A stretch of DNA of 64,000 nt from Aspidiotus rigidus (Eukaryota > Arthropoda > Insecta > Hemiptera > Diaspididae). Below the pieces are notes generated by a model that saw nothing but the letters and a program-made list of their open reading frames with translations, had not been told where the DNA came from and did no database searches. Below, piece by piece: positions 11,830 to 24,802 of this stretch (positions are counted from its first letter, which is position 1; every line of letters begins with the position of its first letter). Where the stretch lies: NCBI GenBank assembly GCA_035079385.1, contig JAVHKY010000003.1:21839501-21903500 (forward strand). The letters are read 5' to 3'. A program made the translations under genes and the position numbers.

Positions 11830-14800
11830 GGAGAATCGAAATTTCAACAGGGAACCTGTTTTATGGGGGGGGGGGGGTCCTCGAGAAATTTGTCGTGCGC
11901 CGTGCGGCGTCCACAGTCCAGCAAAAAACTTGAAAAAATCTAGGCTTTCGAGCCGTATATGTTAGGAGAGGAAATTGGAAAAATTTCGACTCACGAGCCA
12001 TATATGATAGGAAAGGGACTTGGAGAGAAATTTCGACTCCCAAGCTACATATGAGGGGAGGGGGATTTAGAAAGATTTCGACTCTCGAGCTATATATGAT
12101 AGAAGGGGGACTTAGAGAGACATTTCGCCTCTCAAGCTATATGTGAGGGGAGGGGGAGTCAGAAAAATTTCGACTCTCGAACTATATATGAGAGGAGGGG
12201 GACTTAGAGAGAAATTTCGACTCTCTAGCTATATGTGGGGGGATTTGGAAAGATTTCGTCTCTCGAGCTATATATGATAGGAGGGGGACTGGGAATAATT
12301 CCGACCATCGCGCTATATATGATAGGAGGGCGACTTAGAGAGAAATTTCGACTTTCGAGCTATATGCGGGGGGAGGGGGATTTAGAAAGATTTCGTCTCT
12401 CGAGCTATATATGATAAAAGGGGGACTGGGAATAATTCCGACCATCGCGCTATATAAGATAGGAGGGGGGACTTGGAGAGAAATTTCGACTCTCGAGCAA
12501 TATATGATAGGAGGAGGACTTGGAGAGAAATTTCGACTCTCAAGCTATAGGTGGGGGGAGGGGGATATGGAAAGATTTCGTCCCTCGAGCTATATATGAT
12601 AGGAGGGGGACTGGGAATAATTCCGACCATCGCGCTATATATGATAGGAGATCGACTTGGAGAGAAATTTCGACTCTAAAGCTATATGTGAGGGGAGGAG
12701 GAGTTGGAACAACTTCGACTCTCGAGCCATGTATGATAGGAGGGGGACTTGGAGAGAAATTTCGACTCTCAAGCTATAGGTGGGAGGAGGGGGATTTGGA
12801 AAGATTTCGTCCCTCGAGCTATATATGATAGGAGGGGGACTGGGAATAATTCCGACCATCGCGCTATATAAGATAGGAGGGGGGACTTGGAGAGAAATTT
12901 CGACTCAAGCTATATGTGAGGGGAGGGGGATTAGAAAGATTTCGTCTCTCGAGCTATATATGATAGGAGGGGGACTGGGAAAAATTTTGACCCTTGAGTC
13001 ATATATGATAGGAGGGGACTTGGAGAGAAATTTCGAATCTCAAGCTATATGTGAGGGGAGGGGGATTTAGAAAGATTTCGTCTCTCGAGCTATATATGAT
13101 AGGAGGGGGACTGGGAATAATTCCGACCATCGCGCTATATATGATAGGAGGGCGACTTAGAGAGAAATTTCGACTCTCAAGCTATATGCGGAGGGAGGGG
13201 GATTTGGAAAGATTTCGTCTCTCAAGCTATGTATGATAGGAGGGGGACTGGGCATAATTCCGACCATCGCGCTATATAAGATAGGAGGGGGGACTTGGAG
13301 AGAAATTTCGACTCTCAAGCTATATGTGAGGGGAGGAGGAGTTGGAAAAATTTCGACTCTCGAGCTATATATGAGAGGAGAGGGACTTGGAAAAATTTTG
13401 ACCCTTGAGTCATATATGATAGGAGGGGACATGGAGAGAAATTTCGAATCTCAAGCTATATGCGGGGGGAGGGGGATTTGGAAAGATTTCGTCTCTCGAG
13501 CTATATATGATAGGAGGGGGACTGGGCATAATTCCGACCATCGCGCTATATAAGATAGGAGGGCGCCTTAGAGAGAAATTTCGACTCTCGAGCTAATTGG
13601 GGGGGAGGGGGATTTGGAAAGATTTCGTCTCTCGAGCTATATATGATAGGAGGGGGACTGGGAATAATTCCGACCATCGCGCTATATAAGATAGGAGGAG
13701 GGACTTGGAGAGAAATTTCGACTCTCAAGCTATATGTGAGGGAGGAGGAGTTGGAAAAATTTCGACTCTCGAGCTATATATGAGAGGAGAGGGACTTGGA
13801 AAAATTTTGACCCTTGAGTCATATATGATAGGAGGGGACATGGAGAGAAATTTCGAATCTCAAGCTATATGCGGGGGGAGGGGGATTTGGAAAGATTTCG
13901 TCTCTCGAGCTATATATGATAGGAGGGGGACTGGGCATAATTCCGACCATCGCGCTATATAAGATAGGAGGGGGGACTTGGAGAGAAATTTCGACTCTCA
14001 AGCTATATGTGAGGGGAGGAGGAGTTCGAAAAATTTCGACTCTCGAGCTATATGCGGGGGGAGGGGGATTTGGAAAGATTTCGTCTCTCGAGCTATATAT
14101 GATAGGAGGGGGACTGGGAATAATTCCGACCATCGCGCTATATATGATAGGAGGGCGACTTAGAGAGAAATTTCGACTCTCGAGCTAATTGGGGGGGGGG
14201 GGACGGGGATTTAGAAAGATTTCGTCTCTCGAGCTATATATGATAGGAGGGGGACTGGGAATAATTCCGACCATCGCGCTATATATGATAGGAGGGCGAC
14301 TTAGAGAGAAATTTCGACTCTCGAGCTAATTGGGGGGGGGGACGGGGATTTAGAAAGATTTCGTCTCTCGAGCTATATATGATAGGAGGGGGATTGGGAA
14401 TAATTCCGACCATCGCGCTATATAAGATAGGAGGGGGGACTTGGAGAGGAATTTCGACTCTCAAGCTATATGTGAGGGGAGGAGGAGTTGGAAAAATTTC
14501 GACTCTCGAGCTATATATGAGAGGAGAGGGACTTGGAAAAATTTGGACCCTTGAGCCATATATGATAGGAGGGGACTTAGAGAGAAATTTCGTATCTCAA
14601 GCTATATGTGAGGGGAGGGGGAGTTAGAAGAATGTCGACTCTCGAGCCATATATGATAGCAGGGGGACTTGGTGAGAAATTTCGAATCTCAAGCTATATG
14701 TGAGGGGAGGGGGAGTTGGATAAATTTCGACTCTCGAGCCATATATGATGGGAGAGGGACTTGGAAAAATTTCAACTCTCCAGCTAACGTATATAGCTGG
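11830..14800 (+). repeat. Purine-rich 46-bp minisatellite with higher-order repeats
   Basis: About 60 units of roughly 46 bp run without a break. A unit reads approximately TTTCGACTCTCGAGCTATAT, then ATGATAGGAGGGGGACTTGG, then AGAGAAA. Unit types differ (GAGAGAAA, GAAAAA, GAAAGA, and a diverged GGGAATAATTCCGACCATCG type). The diverged type recurs at intervals of about 138, 185, 229, 270, 138, 277, 135, 271, 182, 140 and 140 bp, all near multiples of 46, which shows higher-order units of three to six monomers. G-runs of up to 10 occur. Since 46 is one more than a multiple of three, each reading frame meets every phase, and open frames on both strands (glycine/isoleucine-rich on plus, proline/serine-rich on minus) are artefacts of a unit without stops. 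Confidence 0.95.
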
Positions 14801-15840
14801 AGATTCGAGAAAAATTTAGACTCTCAAACTATATTATACTAGGCTTATAGTAGATCTAGGCCTTCTTACTAGCTTTATCTAGGTCTAGGCTTGCTTGAAT
14901 TTTCACTACCAAATCCCATTTGACTCACAAAAAAGGGTTCCCTGCGTTCCTTGTTTAGCTTCGTTCTTCCTAGTTCCCCTCCTCCCCCTATCATATATAG
15001 CACAGAGCAGAAACTTTTCCAAGTCCCTCACCTATCTCATAAGGCTCGGGGGCTGAAATTTCTCGAAGTCCCGAAAATAATGACGTCAAAATTTGAATGC
15101 ACTTGGGCTCGTTCTCAGTAAATACCCCCTCAACAGAAGTTATAGCCGGTTCCCCGCTGAGAAAAAATCGATCTGGTGGATGATTTCGAAAATTTCACTT
15201 ATCAAGCAGTACACAAGACGAGGGCGCATGCTTTAAACAGACAGACTGAGCCTAGTGCTAGGTAGATACTGCGAAAGTACGATGTGAAAAGAAATTAGCA
15301 TGATTGGGGCGGGAGGACGTGGGACAGTGACGTAAACTGCAGAGCGTAAACACGATTCTAAGAAGGAACCAGTTCTATGGTGGAGGGGGGGAGCGGAAAA
15401 TTTGCCGCATGCCGTGCGATGTCCGGCAAAAACTTACCAGGATTTTGACTTAGAAAAATTTCGACTTTGGAGCCATAATACACGAAAGACACCCGGAAAA
15501 GTTTCGACGTAAAGGATTTGAGTTTCAAGCCACATCAGTATATAGCAGGAAGGGGATTTGCAAAAATGTCGACTTTCGAGCCTTGTAATACATTATGACA
15601 GCAGTGGGACTTTAAATTTTCAACATCAAAACTAATTCGACCCACAGAACAGATTCCCTGCGATCCTTCGTTAAAGAAGCCGTCGTTTTCTCCCTCTTCA
15701 TAACGTACCGTATTCCTCCCCTCCCACATTTATGCTAATTTTCTCATCACAATTCACCGTCAACACGTTCTGTGCATTCCATCTATGGGGAGGGAGATTG
15801 GAAAATATTCCGACCATCGAGCTAGACATACAATAATACA
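14801..15840. repeat. Degenerate flank of the minisatellite with isolated units
   Basis: Beyond the array, isolated diverged units occur at about 15440-15600 (CGACTTTGGAGCCATAATAC, CGACTTTCGAGCC) and, inverted, at 14975-15010. The leader GCCGTGCGRYGTCC...CAGCAAAAA...CTT occurs both at about 11893-11935 and at 15403-15440, so the whole array was probably duplicated or inserted between copies of a larger repeat. Confidence 0.6.
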
Positions 15841-17749
15841 AAGACTAGACCACGTGTGTAGAATCTTAGCCTAGCTTACATACATTATCTAAATTGTGTG
15901 CTTTTAGCGGCTCCTAAGCCTAGCTATAAATGAGGCTATTCTGCTGGATTATGGATTGACTTACAAACACAGAATTTTTGGAAGCCTAAAATACGAATGT
16001 CTCCAAAATATTCTATAAGAAACGTTGAATTTGAATTAAATGGTTTAAACTTGTCAGGATTCAGAAAATTTTTAATGCGAAGTCTTATAAGGAAACACAC
16101 GCGTCAACTAGACGGAGAAAGAGGATTAAAAAAAATTTACGCGTAACATCAAAATGAGACTAGATCAAGACAGCGAGGTGAGACTTTTAAATTCGTCATC
16201 TCTGACAAACATTTTATAAAATCTGACTTTATTTTCGGCCTCATCGATTATTAACCGAGCGCGAAGAAACCCTTTCGTATAATTGCGATTCTTCTTTCCT
16301 CCTTTTTTCCTTTCACGAACGTTTTTCACCTGTCAGTACATATACGTGAACGAAATATTGGAAAGCATATTATTCTATACAAATATCTGGTTTCAGGGTT
16401 TGCAAAAAGTTTATCTATTCCAGCAGTTCGGTATCCAGAGGTATGAAAAAATGAAGTTGACAATATCGCCAGAGGTTTAGAAATAAAGATTTTCCCATAA
16501 TGGATTTTCATTATTTCGTTTACTCTCTTTGAAACTTTTACTTTTAATTAACATAATGGCGTCTTTTATAAAAGGAAAATATTATATAAAAAGAGAGAAA
16601 ATAGATGAAGGCAAGAAAAAGAGAAATAGACAAGTACATAGATTGAGAAAGGAAAAGGGGACGTGCCGAATTTTGAAACAACTTTTTCAATTACGATACA
16701 TATCATAAAATTTGCTCGTTTTCAATCGGGGCAACTTTGCTATATTTTGAAGTCCACTTTCATAATCATTCCTCGCCTTTTTTTCTCCTTTCCAGCCGAA
16801 AATATAGTTGAAAAAAATTAAGGAAGACTTAGTTTGTTTGATACTTTTCGTTTTTGACCGGTCATTGAACGTGATACCCTACAATATAATCGTCATTATC
16901 GTGTTTCGTGGAATACGGATATACTGGTTAAAGGAAGTGATTAACATTTGGCAGATAGATGATTGAAGAAGATGGATGGGTTCGGTGGTGGGCGCACACA
17001 TTTTCAAAAATTATATAACTTAATTCGTTATCGGAATTAGTACTCCAAAAATTTTTGGTATACGTACAAAGTCAGGCTTCCTATACATCCTCTTATCTCG
17101 TATTTTCGAGATAAAGCAAAATTGAACGCTCACATGAACCAATTTACAGTTAATCGTGTAAACATAGTGTTTTTCGTTCGCGCTAATCACTCTTTTTCGC
17201 TCGCATTTTTGGGCGCTAAGCCTGCGTGAAATTCACGAGGCAGATAGTAACGCAAATGAATTAATTAAAAAATTAACATTTTCGGTCAAGGGCCAGGGAA
17301 ACTGAAATCTCGACACGCTGCAAATATGAGTAGAAATTTCCTTAAAAATTAATGACGGTCTTTTTTTACGAGTAACCGTACTTTGCGATTTCGTTATTCC
17401 TCCTTCGCGGTTTTTCGCATATATAATAATGTTTTACAAATCAAGAACGTAGAGTGAGCATTTGGGTGTCCGAAAATTTTCAATTCATTGGCAAAATCAT
17501 CTCTTTTATTGCTAATGTGTTCATTTTCGATGCACAATATTTCATTTTTGAAATATTTTTCATCCTTCCCCTGATATTTGCAGAAGAGAAAGTATATAGC
17601 TTTCACATGAAAGATCAATTGATGTGGGGAGAATCATTTTTTATTCCCTTGCAAGTTTCACAACTTCACAGAGGGCCATCAGATCAGTAGGTCTTTGTTA
17701 ATAGTACATATGAGGAAATCCAGATGGAGTTTACAGTAAATAGTAGAAA
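15841..17749. other. No recognised gene
   Basis: AT-rich sequence. Short open frames around 16283-16511 and 17394-17690 have no recognisable motif. No repeat unit was defined. Confidence 0.4.
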
Positions 17750-18260
17750 TGGGCAGAGCGCAGTTAGCTAGCTGAAGGAGCTAGTAATTGTATTGGAGTC
17801 ATTAAAAAGGGCACCCAGCCAGATTGTGAGGAACGGAAATTTTCTAGAACAGGAGATGAAAAGAGGTATTGGACAGATGGGTCGTCATTCCGACATTATT
17901 GACAAGAAAATAGACCCGAGGGTGACTGATTCTGAGGCGGGTGAGGATGCGACAGAGAGTTCAATAAGAAGACGTCTAAAAGGCTTAGAGTTTATTCGAG
18001 GACTATGTCTTCCAGAACTTATCCTGAAAGACGAAGGTTCGAGAGTGGTAATAGTTTTCAAGGTCATAGGCAGGCACGGGTACAAGGTCAGAAATTGTAT
18101 GGAGAGAAGGGAATCTAATTGGCGACAAGATCACCCGTATCGAGCTCTGGTAGGTTAATATGCCCCGCAGATTCCAGACGAACGGGACTGACCTTGAGGT
18201 AAATAATAAAATGAGGACTAATAATAAATGTGTTGAACTATCCATATAAGCATTGCTAAG
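17750..18260 (-). pseudogene. Non-LTR retrotransposon fragment: RNase H end and tail
   Basis: The minus strand reads ISDLVPVPAYDLENYYHSRT followed by VFQDKFWKT and then, after frame breaks, CRILTRLRISHPRVYF. This is the same order as in the plus-strand copies near 8.5 and 56.7 kb (ISDPVxTPASDLRNYYRS ... FWKN ... LRIGHTRxTH). It belongs to the same broad non-LTR group and is broken by several stops. Confidence 0.7.
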
Positions 18261-19029
18261 TGAAGGTTATGCATAGTTAGGAGATAAGAGGAAATTTGTT
18301 CACAGCAGGAGTAAGAAGAGTGAGATGAGAAAGACAAGAGTAGATAACATTCAGCTCATCGATTGCGGAAATTAGGGATTGGTTAGCCTCGGATCATATA
18401 AGAGTATGCAAGTTACGGGTACATGAGCATCATCCTAGAAACTGTCCGGCGCACCTAATCCATTGAGAATACAACCCATCGTAGTCAAGAGTGCCACTAA
18501 CACCCGTTTCGATCTTGGCATATCTTATTGATGAGCCACCTCCGCCTTTCCACTAAACTTCCTGAGGAAGATTTTCAAAACTCGTTGAGCACACCTGCAA
18601 TTTATTCCTATTAGTACAACCTAACTCGCGGTCACGTGCGCCCTAAGCCTTAGACTGTTCTCTCTCATCTTGGAGCCAACTAAGGCCCTTATGTCGGTTG
18701 CCACCCTCGGAGAACTTTCTGTCGCTTCACGTAATGTCGAGTCCCTACTATCCAATCAATGGCAGCTTAATTTCTACAGTCTTCAGCAATATCACAATTG
18801 CTCTACAGTCCGGCAGGGTAACCCCAGCCTCGGATCCGTACGATAGAATTTCTGACACCTGCCTCAGCCAGTGCTGATCACCACAGAAATCCTACGTCAC
18901 GGGACTTGCCTCAGTAGACTCCTCAAATGAAGACGTTCGTCCATTTCCTTGAAGTGCATCCCGTCGGGTCCTGGCTTTTTCAAAGGGCCGTCACTGGAGG
19001 AACCACGGCTCCAGAGTTGCCCAAGGAAA
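18261..19029. other. Unassigned, probably decayed transposon sequence
   Basis: More GC-balanced than its surroundings and without a long frame. It lies between a non-LTR and a Ty3/gypsy fragment and may be retroelement debris, but no motif supports a specific call. Confidence 0.3.
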
Positions 19030-19210
19030 CAGACAAGACTCCACAAAACCACTAACAAGCTTTAAGAAACCACAAGGACAAATTGCGAGATGGATCTAAT
19101 AATTGCAGACCTACACCTTTGATATCCAACACCGCAAGGGGAAGACCGATCACAATGCCGATGCTTTATCACGAAGACCTGCCAGGAAAAATGCGACTAT
19201 CGTGACAGAC
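19030..19210 (+). pseudogene. Ty3/gypsy LTR retrotransposon RNase H fragment
   Basis: From about 19060 the plus strand reads FKKPQGQIARWI, two stops, then LQTYTFDIQHRKGKTDHNAD and ALSRRP. The (H)xNADALSRRP motif with the preceding RW..LQ.Y.F.I.HR.GK pattern is the classical C-terminal end of Ty3/gypsy RNase H. Only about 60 codons survive, with stops, and no LTR or integrase follows. Confidence 0.8.
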
Positions 19211-19419
19211 ATGGTCAGCAGGAGATCACCATCAAGAACACTGAAGATTGTATCACCTTTATTTTGAATAAAAAGAAAGAAAATATCCGACCAAATTGAT
19301 AGGAGACCAGTTCCAGGCCCGTCAACTGCGAGCACTAAATATCCAATAGAGACAGTGTAGATTATCAAAGGTAAAATGCTCAAAAGAGTTAATTAGATCA
19401 AAAACTTAGGGATCTAGCT

Positions 19420-20060
19420 CAATTAGGACTTGAATTTCGGAAGACACACGGCAATAACATTGGCAAAAGCTAAACGTAATTTGGGTGTTATGATGAGGCA
19501 CTCTAGGTTATTTCTCAATCAAGGAATAATTTGTACGTTTTATTATGCCCTTGAAAGATCCAATCTGAAGTCGTTAAGCATAATATGGGGCTCGCTATAT
19601 AGGGATAGATTAGGGGAACTAGAGCGGGTACAGAAAAGCTTTCTGAATATTTGTTTTTTGAGAGCTTCAGTTACGTATTATGACTTATCTTTTACATACA
19701 GTGAACTTGTTCTTGGGTACAAAATGAACACTTGAGATACCACGTTACTAATGTTTCTCCGAGATCTACTTTGCGCCAGGCTCGACTCACCGCCCTTGTT
19801 AGCGAAAATTTGTTTATCCGTCCCTGTCAGAGCGTGTCGAACAGGACATCTGCTGCATACGCCCCAATTCCGTACTTCTCGCTTTGAGGCAGACTCATTA
19901 AATAGAGCAAATCGGTTATATAATAAGGTGGAAGAAGTACATAGTCGGGGAAAATTTAAGGAAAAAGTAGCAGCGTTACTGGTTGAGTTAGGGTTGACAA
20001 GGGTAAACTGGCAAGTTTCTCCCCTTTTGTGCGCTCACAAATTCTTTTGACTGTCTTAAC
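19420..20060 (+). pseudogene. Non-LTR retrotransposon RT C-terminal fragment without RNase H
   Basis: The frames read AITLAKAKRNLGVMMRHSRL, then a stretch matching the ...LY.ALVRS.LEY.S..W.P pattern (FYYALERSNLKSLSIIWGSL) and ELERVQKSFL. After one break they continue DLLCARLDSPPLLAKICLSV plus a PxRxxRxxxLLHTPQFRTS-like tail. This is the thumb and C-terminal region typical of Jockey/CR1-like elements lacking an RNase H domain, so it differs from the RNase H-bearing family elsewhere in the window. At least two frame breaks. Confidence 0.75.
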
Positions 20061-20209
20061 CTGCCACATGGAACGGATCTGTGAGACAGGGAATAACTGG
20101 GAAGGACATTCTTTCTTACATTTCGTTCTTAACGACTCGCTTGAAATTCGAACTCCGGCCAAAATTCGTATCCTTCCGGTTGTCAATGCCTGCTTCCGCC
20201 TTCAAACAA

Positions 20210-21060
20210 CGCACCGAGACTTTTCCCGGCACTTCGATCCAGAATGAATCACTCCATCCAACTGTTCACAAGAAGGCTGCAGTAAATTTCCATATTCATC
20301 GCCTTCTCCCTATCCTCTTTTAACTTCAGCTCAGGTGGTCGAGATCAGAAACATCGAAAGTATCGCCAAAATCAATGACTTCAACATAAACAGCCGACTC
20401 CTCATACGTAGAAAAAGACTCTGTCTTCTCTTATCTCAAACAGCTCCCTCTCCCCCTCCCAGCCAGGCTGAAAAGTAGAAAAAATGGCTCCACCTACCTT
20501 TCTTGGGAAAACCTTCAGAAGCCTTAGCTGCCAAACTACGTCGCCTTGACTCTAAAGTAGGATTTTATCCCCTCCTCACCGTCTTCAATCTAATATCACT
20601 CAAAGATAAGGTTCCAAATTTGTATGCTGCTGCAGTTTACCGCATCTCGGGTGGAAAATGCCCGGCTTTTTACATTGGCAAACTGGGCGGAATCTACGCA
20701 GGCGTCTGAGTGAACGCCGTTCAAAAAATACCGACACATTTAAAAATACTGCCGTCTTCAATCACTGTCAGCAGAACAACCAAAACGTAAAAAAGCTATC
20801 AATATCGCTACTCCACCACTACAAAAAAAGTAATTTAATGAATCGTCTCGAGAAGACAGAAGTAATCACAAAAATAAAAGCCGGTCCAAACTTGTTAAAC
20901 ATTTTTGTCAACCCCTTCATTCGATTTTATTACAACTTTACAGGTGACTAATTTTCCTTACTTTGGGCCTGTTTTCTCCTGCATTTCCTTCTACTCGTAA
21001 CTCTCTCAGTACCTGATGATGACCGCCTCGACGCGGTTGAAACCGGTCTTATTTATTTGT
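20210..21060 (+). pseudogene. Penelope-like element 3' fragment (PLE-C): RT tail and GIY-YIG endonuclease
   Basis: The plus strand encodes, with frameshifts, an RT C-terminal segment (HKKAAVNFHIHRLLPI, EIRNIESIAKINDFN), the linker LPFLGKPSEALAAKLRRLDS, and the GIY-YIG nuclease start VYRISGGKCPAFYIGKLGG, continuing in another frame. The order is co-linear with the intact PLE at 29.1-31.3 kb (IHRL ... MPFLGKFSSEV ... GVYRVACGDCPSVYIG). It is a third, more diverged PLE family in the window. It is 5'-truncated and dead, and it ends with a hammerhead-like motif at 21013. Confidence 0.85.
21011..21050 (+). ncRNA. Hammerhead ribozyme motif in PLE-C 3' region
   Basis: The core CTGATGA (21013-21019) is followed by T, a stem II of GACCGC/GCGGTT around the loop CTCGAC, then GAAA (21039-21042) and ACCGGTC ending in a potential GTC cleavage triplet at 21046-21048. 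Stem III (ACCGGT) is short and self-complementary, as known for PLE hammerheads thought to work as dimers. Stem I pairing next to the core is poor, so this copy may be inactive. Confidence 0.75.
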
Positions 21061-24000
21061 TCAGTTTGGAAATAATTACTTGTTATTTTTCCTCAAACAA
21101 ATTTCCATTTGGTTACGTGCTTGGGTCTTTTATTTCACTATTTTATAACAAGTCATTTTTGAAACCCGCCACCTTCGACTGTCATATCACGATCGTGTAT
21201 TTTGGGCTCTTGTAATTTTTCTAATGAACACGTTACTCTACAAACAGCGCAACTTCTATGTACACCAAAATATGAATCCTTGGAGGAGAGGTTGGCCATG
21301 GAGGGGTGGGTGATAGGATACAAGGTCGGGTTCACGTTTGAAGTAAGAAGCGCACGCAATTTATACTTCCAGACGTGGACAAATCAAGATGGGTGAAAAA
21401 AAGTAAGAACGGTTGGTTTTCGTCGTAGGTCTCTGGTGACCATGTGCAAGAATTGGAATTCTCGAATGTCACATTGAAATGATAAGAAACAATTATCCAA
21501 TAAGAGATATTGAGCTAGTCCGAGAGTCTTCGTTGCATGTTTCGAAAAGTGGGGCATAATCATAGTTATTGTTCAGAGAGTTGAAAGCGTAAAGTGAATT
21601 TCACTTATTAGTATTTGAGTATTATTGTTGTGATGACGTGGTCTGGCCAATTGTGGAAAAGATTAAACTGGTTAATTTCACTTTCTCTTTTCTACTCATT
21701 TGATCGAGACGTAAATACTCTTATCGAGTTGAAAGAGATGCTGTAACTTCGACAAGCCCGATAATGATGTGGAAATCCACTTTTTATGCGGAAAAATATC
21801 AATCCATGTAATCCTTATACTCGCTTAAAAGAACGATAATGGTCTAAACATCCGCAGAAAATCACAATTACTCGGCGTAGGATGGGAATACGGGTCATTA
21901 GAGTTATTTCACCATTTTTTACGCATTTTGAATTTTTTAACTGAGCATGTTAGTGGACGAAAAGTAATTTCCGTTCAAACCCACAGCATTTTAAACGGTT
22001 AATGTAAATTGACTAGTGAAAAAGAAGAGCGCGAACGTTATCATCATCATTATGCATATAATTCTCACCTACGTAGGTCCACTCGGAGCGTGGAATTTAT
22101 CTCCAATCTCAGCGTGCGAAGCCATATCTTTTTACCATGTAAATTACTCCTGTACGTAGAATTTACTATCATCCCTAGGACGTTTTCTATTATTGTTCGT
22201 ATTAGATAGGTCTCGAAATCGATACTGATAACCTCTCTTTCATTTTTTTTCCCTTTCTCCATGGTTTAGATTGCAATTTATAGACACTCGTCTTATAAAG
22301 CTCTCCGGTATTGAAGTATATTAGATTTCTCAGATTCTGCATACGATATATACTTTTTTCCCCTTTTTCTACACTTTGTGTCTTTATATCGTATTTATGA
22401 GTTCGGTATGTAATTCGAAAAAATTGGCACGTAGACTTCGGGCTCTACTTACGGGGATCAAGGAGTTATTTTATTGCTGCGAAACCTCTTATTCTTATAT
22501 CGATTCACTTCAACCACATACCTAACACAGATATCGTTTTTCAGTGATCAATGCAAAAAAGACTCAAGACTTTTAGAATGAAGAGACGGGAGAAAAATCG
22601 AATTGACAACTGATGTGAATTAGATGAGATTTACCAGACCGAGAGGACTCTTCAGTGATCTAAGATTAAATGATAGGATCATTTTGTGCTTATTTAGTTC
22701 ATTTTATTTCGCTAAGCATGACGTCTCTCTAGTTGTTTATTACATATATACGTGAAAGGTGAATTATTGCTGCTATATAGGTTGTGCTATTGTTGTCTAG
22801 TTGGTTTCATAAGGAGCAAAAATTGTGACGGGTGTAGTACCAGTGCGTTAATATAACTGGCAGTCGAAATCAAGAAGGTAAATACGGTAACTTTGTGAAG
22901 TGCTCTTCAACACTGAAAAGCGGACATGTACGGTCAAGTATCGTTAACATTTTCATTTTTTCAAATCGATATTAACTCACTCGTGTTATATATTTTTCTT
23001 CCTCTTCCTCAAATAACCCGAAGAGAATCTCATAAGGGTTCTCGTTTTTATTTTTCCGCTACGTTTCGAAAATAGATTTCTAATTTTGTCGACAACCTCG
23101 TTTCCCGCGCAGTCACGAAGCAATAAAGAAGAAGACTAGAAAAACACACGAAAGTAACGAACGTTATTGGGCAATTAACTCGAAAGAAGACAAAATAACT
23201 CTCTTAATTTCTCCTTGATTAAAGGAGAAACTTAAAGAATCGCGAACTCGATAGACTGATGGAATTTATTTGCATAATACTGCAATTAGAAATTCTAATT
23301 TGTATCAATTGAGTAAGTGTAAAGATATCAAATAAATCAGCATTCATTCGTCGTTGTAAATGTGGACTTTTCTTTTGCGAGCTTTTAAACTACTTCAAAG
23401 GACTCACTCCCATTGTATAACTTACATGGAGTCAGTTAAGGCAAATAATTGTCTACATTATATATTATTATCCTTGACTCAACTAGGAATGAAATTTGGC
23501 ACATATGTACCAAGGATTTCAAAATCCCTATTACAGATTGAGGGATCAAGCAATTTGAAACCAAGCAAACTGACTCCGAGTTCACAGGACGTTGCATGAA
23601 CTATGTCAAGTAACATAGTTTTCTGTAGAATATTTTGATATCTCTGGCAGAAATACCGGTATTATGTCCCTATTATGCACCTAAAATATCATCATGTCCA
23701 CATTATGACTTCAATTATACCCAATGACAAAATTTGGGGGATTTAAATGATCAACAATTTAGGTAGCAATTTTCCTTTAGAGTGAAAAGAAAGACCTTTC
23801 AACATCATATTGACGTGACAAATATTTTTTAAAATTTAAAAGAAATTCATCATGAACTGCGAGCATTTACTTCGCGGAGTCCAGAAATTTTTAACCATTT
23901 TTTTGGAATTTTTAATGTCTGTGTCTGTACTTTACCACATTTATGGAAATCCGCGAGTCTACGTTACCCCTTTCCCCCGATGGACTTGGAAACTCAAACC

Positions 24001-24229
24001 CTTGAGCTGGTACAGAAATCTACGTCTCCGAGTTTCTTAGTCTTAGCATATAGTAGTATATTACGCTATACTATAGCTTTAAACTAGGCCTGAACTAAGC
24101 TTCAAGTTGCGGTGAACAAATTTTAATAGGTTTAAAATAGGGATGTGTACCTGGATCGGGTCGAGAGTTCAAGATTCTCTGTCTCAGCATACAGTAGGTA
24201 GGGTATACTAGCTGCCGCAAGTAGCCCAG
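21061..24229. other. No recognised gene
   Basis: AT-rich DNA with short, motif-free open frames (for example 22009-22209 and 23360-23599). Around 24330-24440 the word GTAATTACG(T/C)(G/A)YGGA recurs about four times at irregular spacing. Nothing else could be supported. Confidence 0.4.
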
Positions 24230-24310
24230 CAGTGAATAATACAGACAATAGTAATTGAGGGAAATAATGTACTGCCTCTCAACTCCTGTAAAATTGAACC
24301 CAGCTTAAAA
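24230..24310 (+). repeat. Dispersed repeat also present at 31464-31530
   Basis: ACAGACAATAGTAATTGA followed by a TGTACTGCCTCTCAAC block is shared, with a few substitutions, with the stretch just right of the PLE-A insertion (31464-31530). The two lie outside the PLE-A target duplications, so they are a separate dispersed repeat. Confidence 0.6.
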
Positions 24311-24763
24311 ATTCCGACCATAATTTCAATTGTAATTACGTGCGGAACTCTATTACTCCACTCATAATTACACATGGAAATACTAAGCTCCTAGCGTAAT
24401 TACGTATGGAAGACATTCATTCCGGGTGTAATTACATCCGGAAATACAAACTGGAACTTTTGACTGGGTCATCTCGCGCGGATAGAAAACATGATTTTCA
24501 GAAGGGAAGGGGGCTGCTGAAAGAGTTCAGAGTTGAAATGTAGCCTTTGCACTATGATAACGCACCACCTGCAAAAAATTGGTTTAGAAATAAGACGTTT
24601 TGAAGAAAATCAAATTTCTTTCACAATTTCTCACAACATCAGCTTGATGTATTAAGAATATCTACCTGTCTTGCGAGAGAATCGACAAAAAGTTTTGAAA
24701 AATTTAAAAATTCATCAATTCTCAATTCATTATCATCAGACTTGGTTGAAATCCTTCAAAGTA

Positions 24764-24802
24764 GAATCAATGCGTTTTTTAATTTTACGGTCATCCATCA
24801 TA
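24764..24802. other. PLE-A one-sided tail
   Basis: These 39 bp lie between the left target duplication and the start of homology between the two PLE-A copies, and have no counterpart at the right end. PLE-B has an equivalent 33-bp tail at 28028-28060. Short one-sided extensions are known for PLEs. Confidence 0.7.

Noticed and set aside
12382..14627. Many overlapping open frames on both strands of the minisatellite
   Set aside because: They repeat the 46-bp unit in each phase and appear on both strands with mirrored composition. No start context, splice site or domain supports translation.
11900..14800. CRISPR-like appearance of regularly spaced repeats
   Set aside because: There are no unique spacers between conserved repeats. 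The whole unit is repeated and the genome is eukaryotic.
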